This document shows, piece by piece, positions 1 to 11,708 of a DNA stretch of 64,000 nt. Numbering within the stretch: the stretch's first letter is position 1; each line of letters begins with the position of its first letter. This stretch comes from Rosellinia necatrix. Lineage: Eukaryota; Ascomycota; Sordariomycetes; Xylariales; Xylariaceae. The stretch lies in assembly GCA_021209875.1 (NCBI GenBank), contig JAGYVD010000009.1:1426001-1490000 (forward strand), given 5' to 3'. The translations under genes were made by a program, and so were the position numbers. The notes below the pieces were generated by a model. The model saw only the letters and a program-made list of their open reading frames with translations, did not search any database and had not been told where the DNA came from.

Positions 1-381
1 TACAGTTATAGGTTAGAAGGGCCAGGCTGTCGCTAAGTAAAGTGCCAGACCACCACAGGCGAAAACCAATAATCAACCAAAAACTATAAATGGGGGGAGG
101 TATTATCATAAACGCTACCCCAGCTTGAATATACGCCAAAGACGCTTCCTAACCATGGTGATAACATACATCAACTCCCATCGCTATGCAATTATCAATA
201 TCCATACACTGGGGCAAATACCGCCAGACTGTTTGGCTCCCTCGAAACCTTACTACGATTTACTGGCTTGCAAGCGCTGGAGGGCTTTTAACCCGCGTTC
301 TTTTTCCTCACTGCGTGTATGTGTTAGTTAACGAACGTCGAGAAACAGATCGCTGAGGGGGAGGCGAGACGGAGGGAGGGC
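1..381. other. Intergenic edge, no gene seen
   Basis: This stretch lies downstream of the golgin gene. It has only short open frames without recognisable protein features and no tRNA-like fold. It probably holds the 3' flank of the golgin transcript. Confidence 0.5.
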
Positions 382-3300
382 CTACTTAGTGAATCCAAGG
401 AGTCTAGCCAATACGATAATCATCTGAGGCCGTAATTTTTCGTCAAGCTCAAGGAATTGCAGGAATATCGTCTTGATGTAATCGGCATTTATCGGTCCCT
501 TAGACGATGTGATATCGGCGCCGCTTTTCGTAGGGTCCGTACTGGACCTCCCATTACTCGGCCCGGTGCCTACGTTAAGCCGAGACTGTATCCCCTTAAG
601 TTCCTTGTTTGCTCTTTCGTACCGGGCTCGAGCCTCGTCCAAGAGCTTCCTCAGGTCGAGCTTTTGCTGCTCCGCGTCGCGGACTTGCTGCTCAGACGCG
701 TCGAGGGCTGAACGCAGACTTGATACGGTAGAACGCATATCCTCATTTTCGGATGTGGCCTTCTCTTCAATTTGTTCTAATTCTTCCCGCCGTCGATGCC
801 ATTCCCTCTCGCGTGCCACAAGATCGTCCTTCTCATTAGTAAGCGCCTTCGTGTCGCGTTCCAATTCGCGCAGTTTGATCTTGAGTTCTTCGGCCTCACG
901 AGCGAGCTTCCGGGCGGTGGTGGAGGACTGCTGTTCGAGCTGATCACGCTCTTCCACCGCTGCATCCATTTGAGACTTCATGTCTCGAACTTTTTGGTTA
1001 GCCTTCTCGTTCTCCTCCACTAGCATTCGGCGCATAATTTCCGCTTCCCGCGTCCTCTCTGAGAGATGCTTTTGCGCGTCGGCCAGTTCTTCTTCAAGAC
1101 TCTCTGCTTTAGTTTGTGCCTCCTTCAGCTGCATCGAAAGCTCTACACTTTGATCACGCATTGATGTTAACAAACCTTGAGCGTTATCAAACTGTTGCGT
1201 TCTCAGATCGATCTCTTCTTTTGCAAGATTCTTCTCCTGTAGTAATTTGGCAACCTCGTCCGTGAGATCCTTGACCTTTGGTAATAGGCCAGCCAGCCGA
1301 GTCTGAGCTTGCTCTCGCTCTAGATTGGACTTTTCAGCTTTGAAAACAATCTCATTCTTTTCAGCCTGCAACCGTCTATAATCGCGGCCCATGGTTCGCT
1401 TCTCGTCCTCTAACTTCGTGTAAGACGTCTTCTCGGCAGTCAGCCGGTCGTCCAGTAGCTTAATTTCGGCTTCTCGGTCCGAGGATGTACGTTGAACGCG
1501 AGTTAGTTCATTCTTCAGATCCTTCTCTCGCTTCTCGCTAGCTCGTAATTCATTTTGCTTGGTTGTGAGCTTTTCTCGAGTAGTTTTCAAAGCAGCAGAA
1601 TCCTGGCGAAGGCTCTTTAGCTCGGGCTGAGCTTTGGCAAGCACCTCCTTCAAGTTCGTGATATCTTTGAAACGGTCTTGAGCAACCATCAGCGAGGCGC
1701 CTAGTTCGGATTCCAGGGTTCTTGTCCGGATCTTCAATTCGTCAAATGAAACAAGTTTCTTTTCCAACTCGGAAATTTGGGACTGGAGCGCCGTCTTTTC
1801 TCTTTCGAGGCTTTTATTTTTCTTCGCCGTTTCGATGTTCTCCTCGCGAAGCGCGAGAAGTTCATTGCGCATTTCCTCTCGGTCAGAATTCTGGGAGTCC
1901 TTTGCCTTTTCTTCTTCAAGTTGCTTGATTCTTTCCTTGGCTTCGACGTGCTCTTGGCCAAACGAGAGAAGGTCCTCTCGCATTATTTCTATCTCTTCCC
2001 TGAGATTCTCTTCAGTCTTTCTCCGTTGTGACAGATTGTTAATACGCGAATCCCTCTCGATAATTTCGTCTCTAAGCTTGTATATCACGGCCCTAAGAGC
2101 CTCAATATCGGCGTTTTTAGGAAAAGAAGCCTGCAAGAGCTCTGGCCCTTCGCCGGGCGTAGTCTCTGCTGGTGTTGGGGGAACGGCCTCTTTACTCCCC
2201 CTATCGCTTTCGGCTGAACCGACTATCGTTGGAATTGTTAAAGGTGGTGAAACCAATGGGGCATCCGAAAGATTCTCGGTGGTCTCTGTTGCCTTCGACG
2301 CTAGTCGTAGGGTTTCCGGCAATTCCTGAGCTGTCTTAGAGTTTTCTGTGTCGATAATTGTGTGGGTTTTAATGCGGCTATTTAATCTGCTAAGTCTGTT
2401 CAACAACCGAATATTGTCTCCAGAAAATTGCTCGAGGGTAATGAGATTTTTCTCGGAAAGCTGCTCAAGGGTAAGCATGGTTTCTTCAACTACAATTTCC
2501 GGATCCTCGTCTCTAGACCCCGTCCGGAGAAGTGCAGCAGCAAGAAGATCCCGTTGCCGTTTTATTGTTTCCTCTCGCTCTAGTAGTAGGCGATGCTCTT
2601 CCGCAAGCGAATTTAATTCAACATCCAGGGTACCTGACCGGAGATGGGTTAGTGATTGCGCAGCTATATCACCCTCTTAACTCATTTGGCTTACCTTCAG
2701 CCTCGTCGAAACCTTTGGTTGCGATTGCCGCATCCTTTGTTTTGCTTAGCTCAGCTAGTACATCCTCCTTAGCAGTTTTGGCACGAGCTAAGTCATCCAT
2801 TAATACACCAAACTTTTTATCAGTTTCCTCCTGTAATGATACAAGCCGTTTGTCGACTTCGTCACTTTGTTTCTTGAGAACGTCCCTCTCTGCTGAGACC
2901 CGCTTCATTTCTTGCATGACCATGTCGTTCTTTTGATTCAATTGGGTCAGATACTCGACGAACGCAGCGGGCTGCTTAATGCTGCTCAAGGGCGTGTGCT
3001 CACGGAGGGCTCTTTCAAAAGGTTCGATGCGTGAATGCGCTATCCGGTAGCTACGAAGGAGATCTATAACAGCATATACGTTAGTTCTAGGGCGCAAGGG
3101 CAGCATATCACGGAATTGTTCCCTACCCCCGTAATTCGATCTCCATTTTGCGTCCAACGCCTCAGTTTCGGGTGAACGCTGCGGCTTTGTAGATGGTGAT
3201 GGGGCCGCCGGGTCGTTAGGCTTCCCCGATGATTCGGCACCTGTCACCTTATCGACGTCATCATTTTGTGTTGGTGTCGAAGCCTTCTCAGCAAGACCGA

Positions 3301-3615
3301 TGCTATGAGTGCTCTCTTTCGTGTCCTCTCCGGAGGCAGCCGGAGCTGGGGTCTCGGAGTCAGCCTCAAGAGTTCGCTTAAGAGCGGCTTCGAATACGGC
3401 GGGATCCGGGTTTATGGAGTCGATAGGGACAGGTTGCTGAGCAGCGTGTGCTGGTGTTCCGGCGGGCTCGTTGGTGTTGGCCCTTTGCTCAGCGGCGGCC
3501 CGCTGGCGGGCGGCTTCCTCGGCCAAGGTGCGGTCAAGGGCATCTTTAATTCTCTAGGATGGTTGTTCAGCGCGGGGGGGTAGGCAAGATTCATAGCGGT
3601 TCTTACAGAAAACAT
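382..3615 (-). CDS. IMH1: GRIP-domain golgin, Imh1-like
   Basis: Long coiled-coil tethering protein predicted to act at the trans-Golgi, where GRIP domains bind Arl1-GTP. Three exons on the minus strand: 3607..3615, 2695..3553 and 382..2633, giving 1039 residues in phase. The first exon encodes only M-F-S. It is chosen because GTAAGA follows and the joined start (MFSRIKDALDRTLAEEAARQ) resembles the N-terminus of Imh1 proteins. The second intron (2634..2694) also has GTAAGC and CAG borders. Residues to about 200 are Pro/Ala/Ser-rich, and a long heptad-type coiled coil rich in Glu, Lys, Arg and Leu follows. The last ~35 residues are the GRIP domain, with the conserved Tyr at about 1008 (motif YIKTIFLQFLE). 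The gene is divergent from lunapark with about 1.4 kb between starts. Function comes from the family; no trait is shown by sequence alone. Confidence 0.85.
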
Positions 3616-4531
3616 GGCTCCTTGTTGGCCTTGCCCCTGTTGTTCTTATGCCTTCCCCCTCTGTCTCTGCACCCTCTAATGTCTTGCCTTCTCGAAAACT
3701 ACCCGGAGATCAACGGCTTGACTTGTCTCCATGCGCCGGGTTGGGATGGAGCAAGGGCGATGTGGTAATCTATTTTAAGCGGGAGGCAATAGCAAGGCTG
3801 CTGGTACGGCTAGCGGTAGAACTGGTATTGTCACGTCAGTAGACGTACGGTAGGTGTGTGATGTGTCGTCGATAAGTTGGTTTTGGTGACAAGAAGTGAG
3901 ACCGCCAAAGTGGAATCGCGCCTGTTCCAAAGTAGATGGATATGATGATAATGTGCGGTCGATTAGTTATGTGACAAGAGTGCCGAGTTGTGGCAATCAA
4001 CGGTAATATAAGAAGGGTGGGAGATGGGATGCGGGGTGAGTGCTTCCAAGTTATAGGTATAACTGCCAAGTCCCAACATTTGGTAAAGAAGGCTCTGTCG
4101 GGAAGCTTTGGATTAGGTGTGGTGCAGAAACTTTAAGAAAGAGGTTCGATGCGCAGCTGCTGCCGTGATGCGACACGTTCACGGCGCAGTTGTTGCGATG
4201 ATACAACTACGGTACCTACCTAGCCGCAGTGATTACCAGCCATATGTATGTACCTAGCCCAGACCACCTAGCTAGCCTATCGAATTCCACGATTCGGGCT
4301 CTCGGAAGGCGGCTGCTATTGGCCAAGAGAACAATCTAAAACGGTGGGTACGGGGGTCCATCTGCAGCAGTTCCATACCTACCTAACTATACCTAGCTAC
4401 CCACCTGGGCATGCAGCCACCTCCCGGGATAGGTCAACTTACCAGGTATCCAGGTACCTACTTAATTAGTCCCTACCTCCCCTAACCACCTGTAAGGTTA
4501 ATTAGAGTAGCCTGATTTGTTTCTGTCGTCA

Positions 4532-4550
4532 CTCTCTCTCTCTCTCTCTC
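4532..4550. repeat. (CT)n microsatellite
   Basis: Uninterrupted CT dinucleotides about 460 bases upstream of the lunapark ATG, on the coding strand of that gene. Confidence 0.9.
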
Positions 4551-4746
4551 GAACGTGCCCGTTCAAATGTCAACGCACGCCGGACCACCGCACATTTCGC
4601 TTCACAGCAACACCAAAACTCCCCCGGAGTAACCACCACCTTCCCTCATCCTTCTATTCTTCCGTTTATTTTTCTTTGTTGTCCTTTGCACTTCTGACAC
4701 CCGGGGCTCAGTCCATCAACATCCCCGACTAAGCCTATTATTCTTC

Positions 4747-4773
4747 ACACACACATTACACACACACACACAC
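4747..4773. repeat. (CA)n microsatellite
   Basis: CA dinucleotide run with one TTA interruption in the lunapark upstream region. Confidence 0.85.
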
Positions 4774-5013
4774 TACGCTATAACAACACATACCTCTAAG
4801 TACCTACATAGCCTTAGGCCGCCTTTGGGCATCTCAACTCCAACTACTTGCCACTCCCTCGGTCCTACACCCTACGACATATTTCTGCTTCCTTGTCACT
4901 TTTCTTCCCACCTTTTGCTCTCTTCTCGTGCACACTCTCTTCTCTCTTCATACGTGTAACCCACTTTCCGTCATGATCTGGTAACCCAAACCTCCCCTGA
5001 ACCCAGAAACACT

Positions 5014-6330
5014 ATGGTGTCCCTTTGGCCCTGGAAGGTGAGTTCTGGCCTACCCCAGGCAACCCATATGTTACCGCAGGAAGAGCCATCGCTAAGTTCC
5101 CCCGTCACGAACAGGGTGACAACCTCTCCCCAGCCGAGTTTGAGAAAACCCTCTCGACCCTTTCCACCAAGATCGCAAACACACAAGCCCAGCTGGAGAA
5201 GGTGCGCCACAACTCGCGCCGCATCAAGCTTCTGTGGACTCTTTACCTCGCTTTTGCGTACCTCGTCTACGCCATTGTCTTAACCCTGGTGGTAGGATGG
5301 CAGAACCTGGGCCCCTGGGAATGGACTGGCATGGCGGGTGGGCCTGTGCTGTAAGATCTGCCGTTCTTTCACTCGTTCGTCGTACCGCAGATGCATCGCT
5401 GACTCTCCAACCAGCATCTATATCGTCAGGACAGCCGCGAATGCATACTATAGTTTCCGGTTAGATACCCTCGAAACTCGCCTCAAGGATCGCCAGGCCG
5501 AGCGCGCCAAGACGATTCAGAAGCTCAAGGATGCTACCAAGTACGACTCGACTCTCGAACTGCTCGAGAAATATGGGGGATCAAACGAGAATCGCAACAA
5601 GGAGAGACAGCAAAAAGATGCAAAGGAAGGGGCACCGAACGAAACCAGCGACGGGCCGAGGAAGAAGCATCGTCAAAGTATTGACTCGAGTCATCTCACG
5701 GGGCGAACACTTCTCCCTCCACCTCCTACCGCCAACATACAGCGGCCATCGACAGCTTCGGGTGTACCCCCGAATCGACATGGTCAATTCCCCAGTCCGC
5801 GTCTCCAGCCGATCCCCTCATCACCGCAACCCCAGCCGACTGAAGAGTTCGCCCCGAACGCCGGGCCTCCCCAACCAACCTATACGCAATACGAAACGAA
5901 TCCAGGCCCTCCTCACTGGTACGATCGTATCCTTGACCTCATGCTCGGCGAAGACGAAACGGCACCCAAGAACCGCATCGTTCTCATTTGCGACAAATGC
6001 CGGCTTGTTAACGGCCAAGCACCCCCCGGAGTTAAGAATGTGGCCGAGCTTGGGGTCTGGAAATGCATGGGCTGTGGAGCCACCAACGGCGTAATGGACG
6101 AAGGCAAGAAGATTATGCGGGAGGTGTTGGGTGGCAAAACGATGGCGCGCGATGAGAGTGGAAGCTCTGAGAGTAGGAGCACCGAGGATAGGGACAGCGA
6201 TCGATCGGGTGACGCAGTCAAGACGGAGCAAGAAGGGGGGGATAACACACAGAGCGAAACGGAGACGAGGCGGAACATGCAAGAATTTCGAGCCAAGCGG
6301 CGCGACAAAAAATCACAGATGGTGCCATAG
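5014..6330 (+). CDS. LNP1: Lunapark family ER junction protein
   Basis: Predicted endoplasmic reticulum membrane protein that stabilises three-way tubule junctions (Lunapark/Lnp1 family). Three exons, 5014..5037, 5115..5350 and 5415..6330, join to 391 residues. The 8-residue first exon (MVSLWPWK) is chosen because AAG|GTGAGT and CAG|GGTGAC join it to GDNLSPAEFEKTL, as in fungal relatives. Two hydrophobic segments lie at about 47-70 and 76-98, with a charged coiled-coil stretch before and after, which suits a hairpin with both ends in the cytosol. The C-terminal zinc ribbon has C279-x2-C282-x21-C304-x2-C307. The region between (about 150-240) is Pro-rich and low in complexity, and the tail is rich in Glu, Ser and Arg. 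All parts expected of the family are present, with no break seen. Confidence 0.9.
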
Positions 6331-7583
6331 TTGCAAGATCCTATTTTGGTCTCAGGCCAGCCTACCGCGTACGCGTATACCTAGTCAGTGTTATCTACCA
6401 TGCGGTCTCCTCAAGAGTGAAACGCACGAAATGGCCACACCAGCACGCTGCCGGTCTATCAGCGGGCCCCTATTACCCTAACCGTGAATCTACCTTAAGT
6501 AAACCACTAAACGAAAGCAATGAGGGGACGCTCGAACCCGACTATAAAATGAAAAGGGGGGTGGTACCCACCGTATGCAGCCATGGAGTGGACTCGGTCA
6601 TCAACGACTCGTGAAAAGACGGCGTCCTCATTTTCCCTGTCATTTCTCATCTCTAAATTCTTAGGGATGACTTGTTGCTACCTCGGCGAAGTAGGGTCAC
6701 TTGCTTAGTCGCGCTGCTCAACCGACTTACACTACAATCAGAATCAAATGCCCTCGATCCGTGTTGGCGCGGGGTCAATGGGCCGACCAATGTCGAGCAT
6801 TCAGGCATAGTCCATATGCAGCGTGAGACGCTTCTTTATTTAAACCCGTCAGCTCTATAACTACAAGATCGGGTGTTCATGGTACCTAGGCGTGAGCACG
6901 TATATGATCCGCTGGTGATGCAGATGAGTAACTGGCAACGCTCGCTGCTGCTTGATGAGCATAAACAACTTCGGTGCGATAAAAATAGGGTCATCTTCGT
7001 CCACCGAGATATCCCCTCTAGGTAGTAGTTCGTTTATCGTCGTGTCAGGCTTCTGAATAACAGGAGAGAGAAGATACGCCAGGATCCGGAGGGGCGGATT
7101 TAATCCCTCCTAGATACATAGCCCGCACTAAACCAACACCAGCGCCCAGAACGCACCCAGTGTAACAGGGCGGCACCATGCATCGCCCGAATGCCGAGAT
7201 CTCTGCTTGGTTGCTTGCTTCCCTCCCTGGGGGAACGGATGGTGGAGTCCCAGACCAGAGCGGTGGGAATTGCATGCAGGGTGCATCAGCAACGTCGCTT
7301 TGGCAGCTATATGCAGTCCAAGGTGCACCTTAATTAACCAAAATGCAAGATATCCGGTTGGGTCGGACGGGCGGCGGTTATACACTACCATATGATCCCA
7401 GAAATTGCTGTAAGGGGAAAATAAGGCCCGGAAAGGGTGATATTGGTTCGGCGATACGGGGAGAGGTCGAGTAGTTAGGCTGGTACGCACTACAAGGAAT
7501 GTGGACGGTTGCATATATTAAGGGGGCGATTTGTGCTTGCGTTGATGTTCGATGGCTTCTGTCCGTCCACAAGCCTCCTCACC
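6331..7583. other. Intergenic, no gene seen
   Basis: Downstream of lunapark and upstream of the secreted Cys-rich gene. Open frames here are short and without recognisable domains. A TATA-like stretch (ATATATTA, about 7513-7520) sits roughly 65 bases before the next ATG and could be its core promoter. Confidence 0.45.
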
Positions 7584-8941
7584 ATGACATCCAAGGCCGT
7601 CTCGTCTCTCCCCCTCCTCCTCCTCCTCCTCCTTGCCGCTCTCTCTGTCGCCGGGGGCCGCGCGGCAGATCTCTGCCCGCCCCTCGACGACATCGGCCAC
7701 GCGGCGCCGCAGGCTTGGGTGTTCAGCGGCCTGGACTGGACGCTGACGCAAATATCGAGCGGGCAGCGGTGGCCGCCGGCAGCCGACGACTTCGACGAGA
7801 GCCGCGTGGCGTTCCGGGTTCAGAGCGACTTCAACGCTGCGCCGGCGCGGTGCTCGGGCCAGGGCAGGGAGTTCTCCGAGGAGTACACCCGACAGCTCGC
7901 GGGCGTGGCGCCGACGTACGCGTGGTACGAGTGCGAGGGGGCTGGCGGCGGGGACGGCGACGTGAAGACTGAGTTCAGGATGGTCTGGTGGAATACGCAC
8001 ACCGTCGAGATCAGACAGACCTGGACGTGTCCGGCTACCGGGTAAGTCACCCCCGCCGCCTCTCAGGGGGTTAGGGGCTAAAAGGGGAGAAACCGCACGC
8101 CGACAGACACGCTCGCTAACAAAATCCTTCCCGCGCCCCAGCCGTCCGATGCGCGCCACCGGCCAGCTCGCGATGCGAGAATTCGACTGCGTCTTCGACG
8201 GCCAGTCGCGGCGGACCTCCTGCACGTCGAGGGCGGGCTCGCAGCTGCGCTTCGGCGCGACGATCGTGGAGGTCCTGCCGGCACCGTCGCGGCAATGCGC
8301 GGCGGCATCCGTCGCGACGCCGGGCTGGGCCGTGCCCGGCGGCCTCGCGTGGGTGCGGCGGACCACGACCTTCGGCCTCGACCCGGGCTCCGCGAACCTG
8401 ACCTTCGGCCTCGCCAACCGCGCGCTGGCCGGCTACTCGCCGCGCATGGCCTGCGCCGCGCCCGCGCTGCTACACGGGCCGCGGGACGGCGTCTACCGCA
8501 CCCCCTACGCCTGCGCCGTCTTCGAGGCGAACGAGGCGGATGTGCCCGTCACCGAGTTCGATTGGGTCCTCGACAACGGCCGGGATCTGCTGCGCATCAA
8601 CCAGACCTGGTACTGCGATGACGGCGGTGCGAATGAGTAAGTATTTCAATTCGTTTTTTAATCTTGAATCTCTGCCGAGAATCCCTTCCTTTTTTTTTTT
8701 TTTTTGGCGGTGGCGTAAAGCGCTGAAGTATGTGGGACGAGACCCTGAATCGGCAGTCCTAACTCCCTCCTTTAGAATACGCTTCCAGAGCATCGGCGAG
8801 CGCGACGTCAAGCCGTTGCTGAGCTGCTCGAGCGAGTCGCGCGATTATGAGATCGGCGGCGGCACCTTCGTCGAGACTTCCACGACGTGCGTCGCGGAAG
8901 AGGGGTTCGAGATCGAGGGGGGTGCTGCAGTAGGCATGTGA
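7584..8941 (+). CDS. Secreted Cys-rich two-module protein, unknown function
   Basis: Not recognised as a named family. Three exons, 7584..8041, 8142..8636 and 8776..8941, join in phase to 372 residues. Residues 1-27 form a signal peptide (a Leu run after MTSKAVSS, then Ala-rich to about GGRAA). The mature part has many cysteines and two N-glycosylation sequons (NLT, NQT). Exons 1 and 2 both end in a similar segment, with RQTWTC and NQTWYC, and the sequences after each share a spaced Cys pattern, suggesting an internally duplicated module. Donors GTAAGT occur at 8042 and 8637. The stop overlaps a GTGAGT that could be a further donor, so the C-terminus may extend. Third codon positions are mostly G or C, unlike lunapark next door. 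It is convergent with the cutinase, and both are secreted. Likely extracellular; role unknown. Confidence 0.7.
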
Positions 8942-9487
8942 GTTAGACAGACGCCTTTCCTAAGCCACTTAGGTAAGTGTCTGGGCGGACGCGACGAGTT
9001 CAGGGAATGCTTGGTCAACTAAATACTTTAGCGCAAGTACCAATGCAGCCCAACGGTTTTTTTTTTTTGCCTCGAGCCTTAATTGCCCTTTGTAAGTTTG
9101 AGCAGGAGGTTGTGTGCAAAGGCAATTAACCTCGGATCCGGCGCACTTATAAGTGACTTTAAGCAGCTAGGTCAGGCGATGAAATGTGACGTAGACGTAG
9201 CGGGTTTCCCATCAGAAAGTTTGATGCTGCACGAAAGATGGGATAACGGTCGGGAGGCATTTGTCGTTGTTCAAGTAGATAAGACTATGTACATTCCAGC
9301 ATTCCGTCATTTCATCATTTCCAGTCAAAAATCGTCACAAATATCCACTGCGAAAACGCCAATTGACCGCGGAAAATAAGGTGAAACCTCCAAAGATTTA
9401 AATTCCATTAATCCCTCCCTTTTTTTCTTTTCCTTTTTTTTTTTAACTTCCCTTGCCGAAGTTCCTTTTTTTTTTTCTATTTCATCC
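8942..9487. other. Intergenic between convergent secreted genes
   Basis: About 550 bases between two convergent stops. It holds several T runs (near 9057, 9420-9445 and 9465-9476), and an open frame at 9083-9379 without recognisable features. No gene is supported. Confidence 0.5.
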
Positions 9488-10186
9488 TTAAACCTTGCTA
9501 GCGATGAAGTTGACGGCGGTGGGGGAGAGGTCCTCGTAGTCGTGGTGGGCGTCGGTGATGATGAGGGTACCCTCGCAGACGCGGTCGCCGCTGTGGCAGA
9601 GGATGAGGGTGCGGGAGGCGTCGATGCCGGGGACGGCGCCGCCGTCCTGCTGCTTGCGGGTGTCGCCGAAGGTGACGGCGGCGGCGACCCTGGCGCGGAC
9701 GGCGGCGGAGAGGCGGCGGGAGGCGGCGTGGACGAGGGCGGCGCCCTGGCTGTAGCCGGAGATGACGAGCTTCGCGCTCGGGCAGTCGGTGGCGGCCTTG
9801 GTGATGAGGGCGCTGAAGGCGTCGGCGTCGTCCGGGTCGCAGCCCTCGGACCGCAGGTTGTCGAGCAGCGAGGCCGGGTACGCGAGCCCCTGCGCCGCCA
9901 CCGCCGTCTCGCCGAGCCGCGCCTTCAGCTGGTCGATCGTCTGCGGGCCGGGCGAGCCGCCGACGTTGCCGTCCTGCGTGCTGCCGCGCGCGTACAGGAA
10001 GATGACGGACCGGCACCCGCCCTGCAGGAACTCGTTCGCGGTCGTGCCCGTCGCCGCGATCGAGAACTCCCCGGAGCTCGTGCCCGTCCGCAGCTTCGCG
10101 ATCATCTCCTCCGAGAGGTCGAAGGTCATGGGGATCGCGGACCCCAGACCGAGGAGCGCGGTGGAGAGCAGGAGGGAGGCCTTCAT
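9488..10186 (-). CDS. Cutinase (secreted serine esterase)
   Basis: Secreted alpha/beta hydrolase that cleaves ester bonds of cutin or related polyesters (cutinase family, carbohydrate esterase family 5 type). Single exon, 232 residues, close to the usual length. Residues 1-17 form a signal peptide (MKASLLLSTALLGLGSA). The strand and oxyanion region ARGSTQDGNVG lies at 66-76, the nucleophile elbow GYSQG has Ser146, the acid is Asp201 in GDRVC, and the His is most likely His214 in AHHDY. Cysteines at 58, 116, 135, 197 and 204 fit the disulfides of the family. Codon third positions are strongly G/C-biased. A GT microsatellite lies about 40-60 bases before the start. Whether it acts in plant cuticle breakdown or saprotrophic polyester use cannot be told from sequence. 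Confidence 0.93.
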   Translation of the reverse strand: MKASLLLSTALLGLGSAIPMTFDLSEEMIAKLRTGTSSGEFSIAATGTTANEFLQGGCRSVIFLYARGSTQDGNVGGSPGPQTIDQLKARLGETAVAAQGLAYPASLLDNLRSEGCDPDDADAFSALITKAATDCPSAKLVISGYSQGAALVHAASRRLSAAVRARVAAAVTFGDTRKQQDGGAVPGIDASRTLILCHSGDRVCEGTLIITDAHHDYEDLSPTAVNFIASKV

Positions 10187-10224
10187 CTTGTCTGGCTTGT
10201 CTGGTTGTTTCGGGTGATGTGTAT

Positions 10225-10242
10225 GTGTGTGTGTGTGTGTGT
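10225..10242. repeat. (GT)n microsatellite
   Basis: GT dinucleotide run in the cutinase upstream region, probably within its 5' untranslated part. Confidence 0.85.
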
Positions 10243-10588
10243 ATGTGGGTTGGTGAGTAACAGGAGGTGGTGGTGGGATACGCAGGCTTGGGACGAAGCG
10301 CGAAGGGATGGGATAAATAGGCTTGAGATGACAGCCCTGTTTCAGACGAACGGTGCGGCTTGGGATATCCTATCGTGTCTCGAAGGCATGTCGTAGGGCA
10401 GGACATGGGGAATGCTCCCTATATACACATCCGTACTGGCCTTCGAGACCACCACCCCCTTGCCCGCTTCGGCGCGGGAAACATAAACGGCCACATCGTG
10501 AGACTGCCGAGACAAGGGGGAGGCTAATGGCGCACGGCGGCGTCAATAGAAGACTTGACCTGCCCGTTATTGCCCATTCCACCGAAGC

Positions 10589-10632
10589 TATGGACCATCG
10601 ATGGACCACCAATGGGCCATAGATGGGCCACC
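10589..10632. repeat. Short tandem TGGACCA/TGGGCCA repeat
   Basis: Four degenerate units of ATGGACCA or ATGGGCCA in a row, partly self-complementary. No function is assigned. Confidence 0.6.
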
Positions 10633-11653
10633 AAGATGGTATTCTGGCTTGCTCATCGAGTTACCGCGCGCCAGAGAGAACACGTGTGTGCCAGAGCCCA
10701 ACCACCGTTCGTCTGGGTTCGTCTGGGCACGTCGACCTGGCCTTCCCGGCGCGGATTGGTGTGGTTGGAGCAGCGCTTGGCAAGACAATTTGGAGGTCGA
10801 ATTGCCCAATACAGTCGACCTGCCGAGCACGCGTCGGGTTCGGGAACCTTAAGCTTAAGCCGATGATTGCTTAAGTGAGAATAACACGCCGAATCCATCG
10901 GTGCTGAGTGGAAAATCTCCGAATGATTGGACGCACATACACATATATTACATACATGCGTGCATGGATGGTACATGTATGCGTGTACCGTCCTCGTGTA
11001 CCTTCGACTTTAGTAGTTACCCTATGTACATTTACTAATTTAGTATGCACGTATTTGTAGATATTTGGAGATATTTGTAGGCACGGTGTTGAGCCGAATC
11101 GAAGCGATATTAATACCATCCATAACTACCTTCTAATAAAATTGAATGAATGACTACGTCGCCATAATAGGAACTCAAATGAGTAAGATAACGAATCAAA
11201 AATCACCGAAACAATCATCGGATCATCATCCTCAATCCTGCTTTTACGCAAGATGAACGAACAACTGAAGTCGCCAAGCCGACATCGACTTACATTATAA
11301 CATGCAGCCATATACAGTACATACCTGATTCCCCGATCCCGCGAACTTGGTTAGACAGTTGGACAGCGCGCATCGTGACCGCCCCAACCATCCATACGGA
11401 GGACGAATTCTCCAGCTCCCCACCGGCACTGCCCGGCTCTTGGTATCCTTCTCCGCACCAGGCCTGGGCTGCGGAGTCGTAGCTTGTTTCGAAAAGGGTA
11501 ACGGATCACCGGCAGAACCCACCTCCCTCCCAGGGCAGACCAGGGCCTGTCGCCTCTCCCCTCCTCCCGCACCTCCAGAACCAGGCATGCCCGCCCGTTG
11601 GGGTTCGGGTTGGGAGGCATCTTAGCTTGGGCTTGTACATGCACACTATATAG

Positions 11654-11708
11654 TACATACATTACATACATACATACATATATACATACATATATACATA
11701 CATATATA
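11654..11708. repeat. TACATA/TATACA tetranucleotide tract
   Basis: Runs of TACA and TATACATACA repeat several times. Simple-sequence repeat in gene-free DNA. Confidence 0.85.

Larger units (their letters stand above)
3616..5013. promoter_or_regulatory. Shared divergent promoter region
   Basis: About 1.4 kb separates the minus-strand golgin and plus-strand lunapark starts, so it must hold both promoters. It has several copies of the CCTACCTAG/AGGTACCTA motif (about 4205-4470), a CT run and a CA run near the lunapark side, and pyrimidine-rich tracts before the lunapark ATG, as in many fungal core promoters. No clear TATA element was found. Confidence 0.5.

Noticed and set aside
6490..6610. tRNA-like GGTTCGA on the minus strand
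   Set aside because: No T stem or acceptor stem pairs around it.
7518..8417. 299-residue minus-strand frame opposite the secreted Cys-rich gene
   Set aside because: It is antisense to a well-supported spliced gene, Arg/Pro-rich, and explained by the G/C-rich wobble bases of the plus strand.
9542..10396. 284-residue plus-strand frame over the cutinase
   Set aside because: Ala/Gly/Asp-rich shadow of the cutinase; no ATG context or domain.
9498..10406. 302-residue alternate minus frame over the cutinase
   Set aside because: Arg/His-rich frame-shifted reading of the cutinase; the true frame has signal peptide and catalytic triad.
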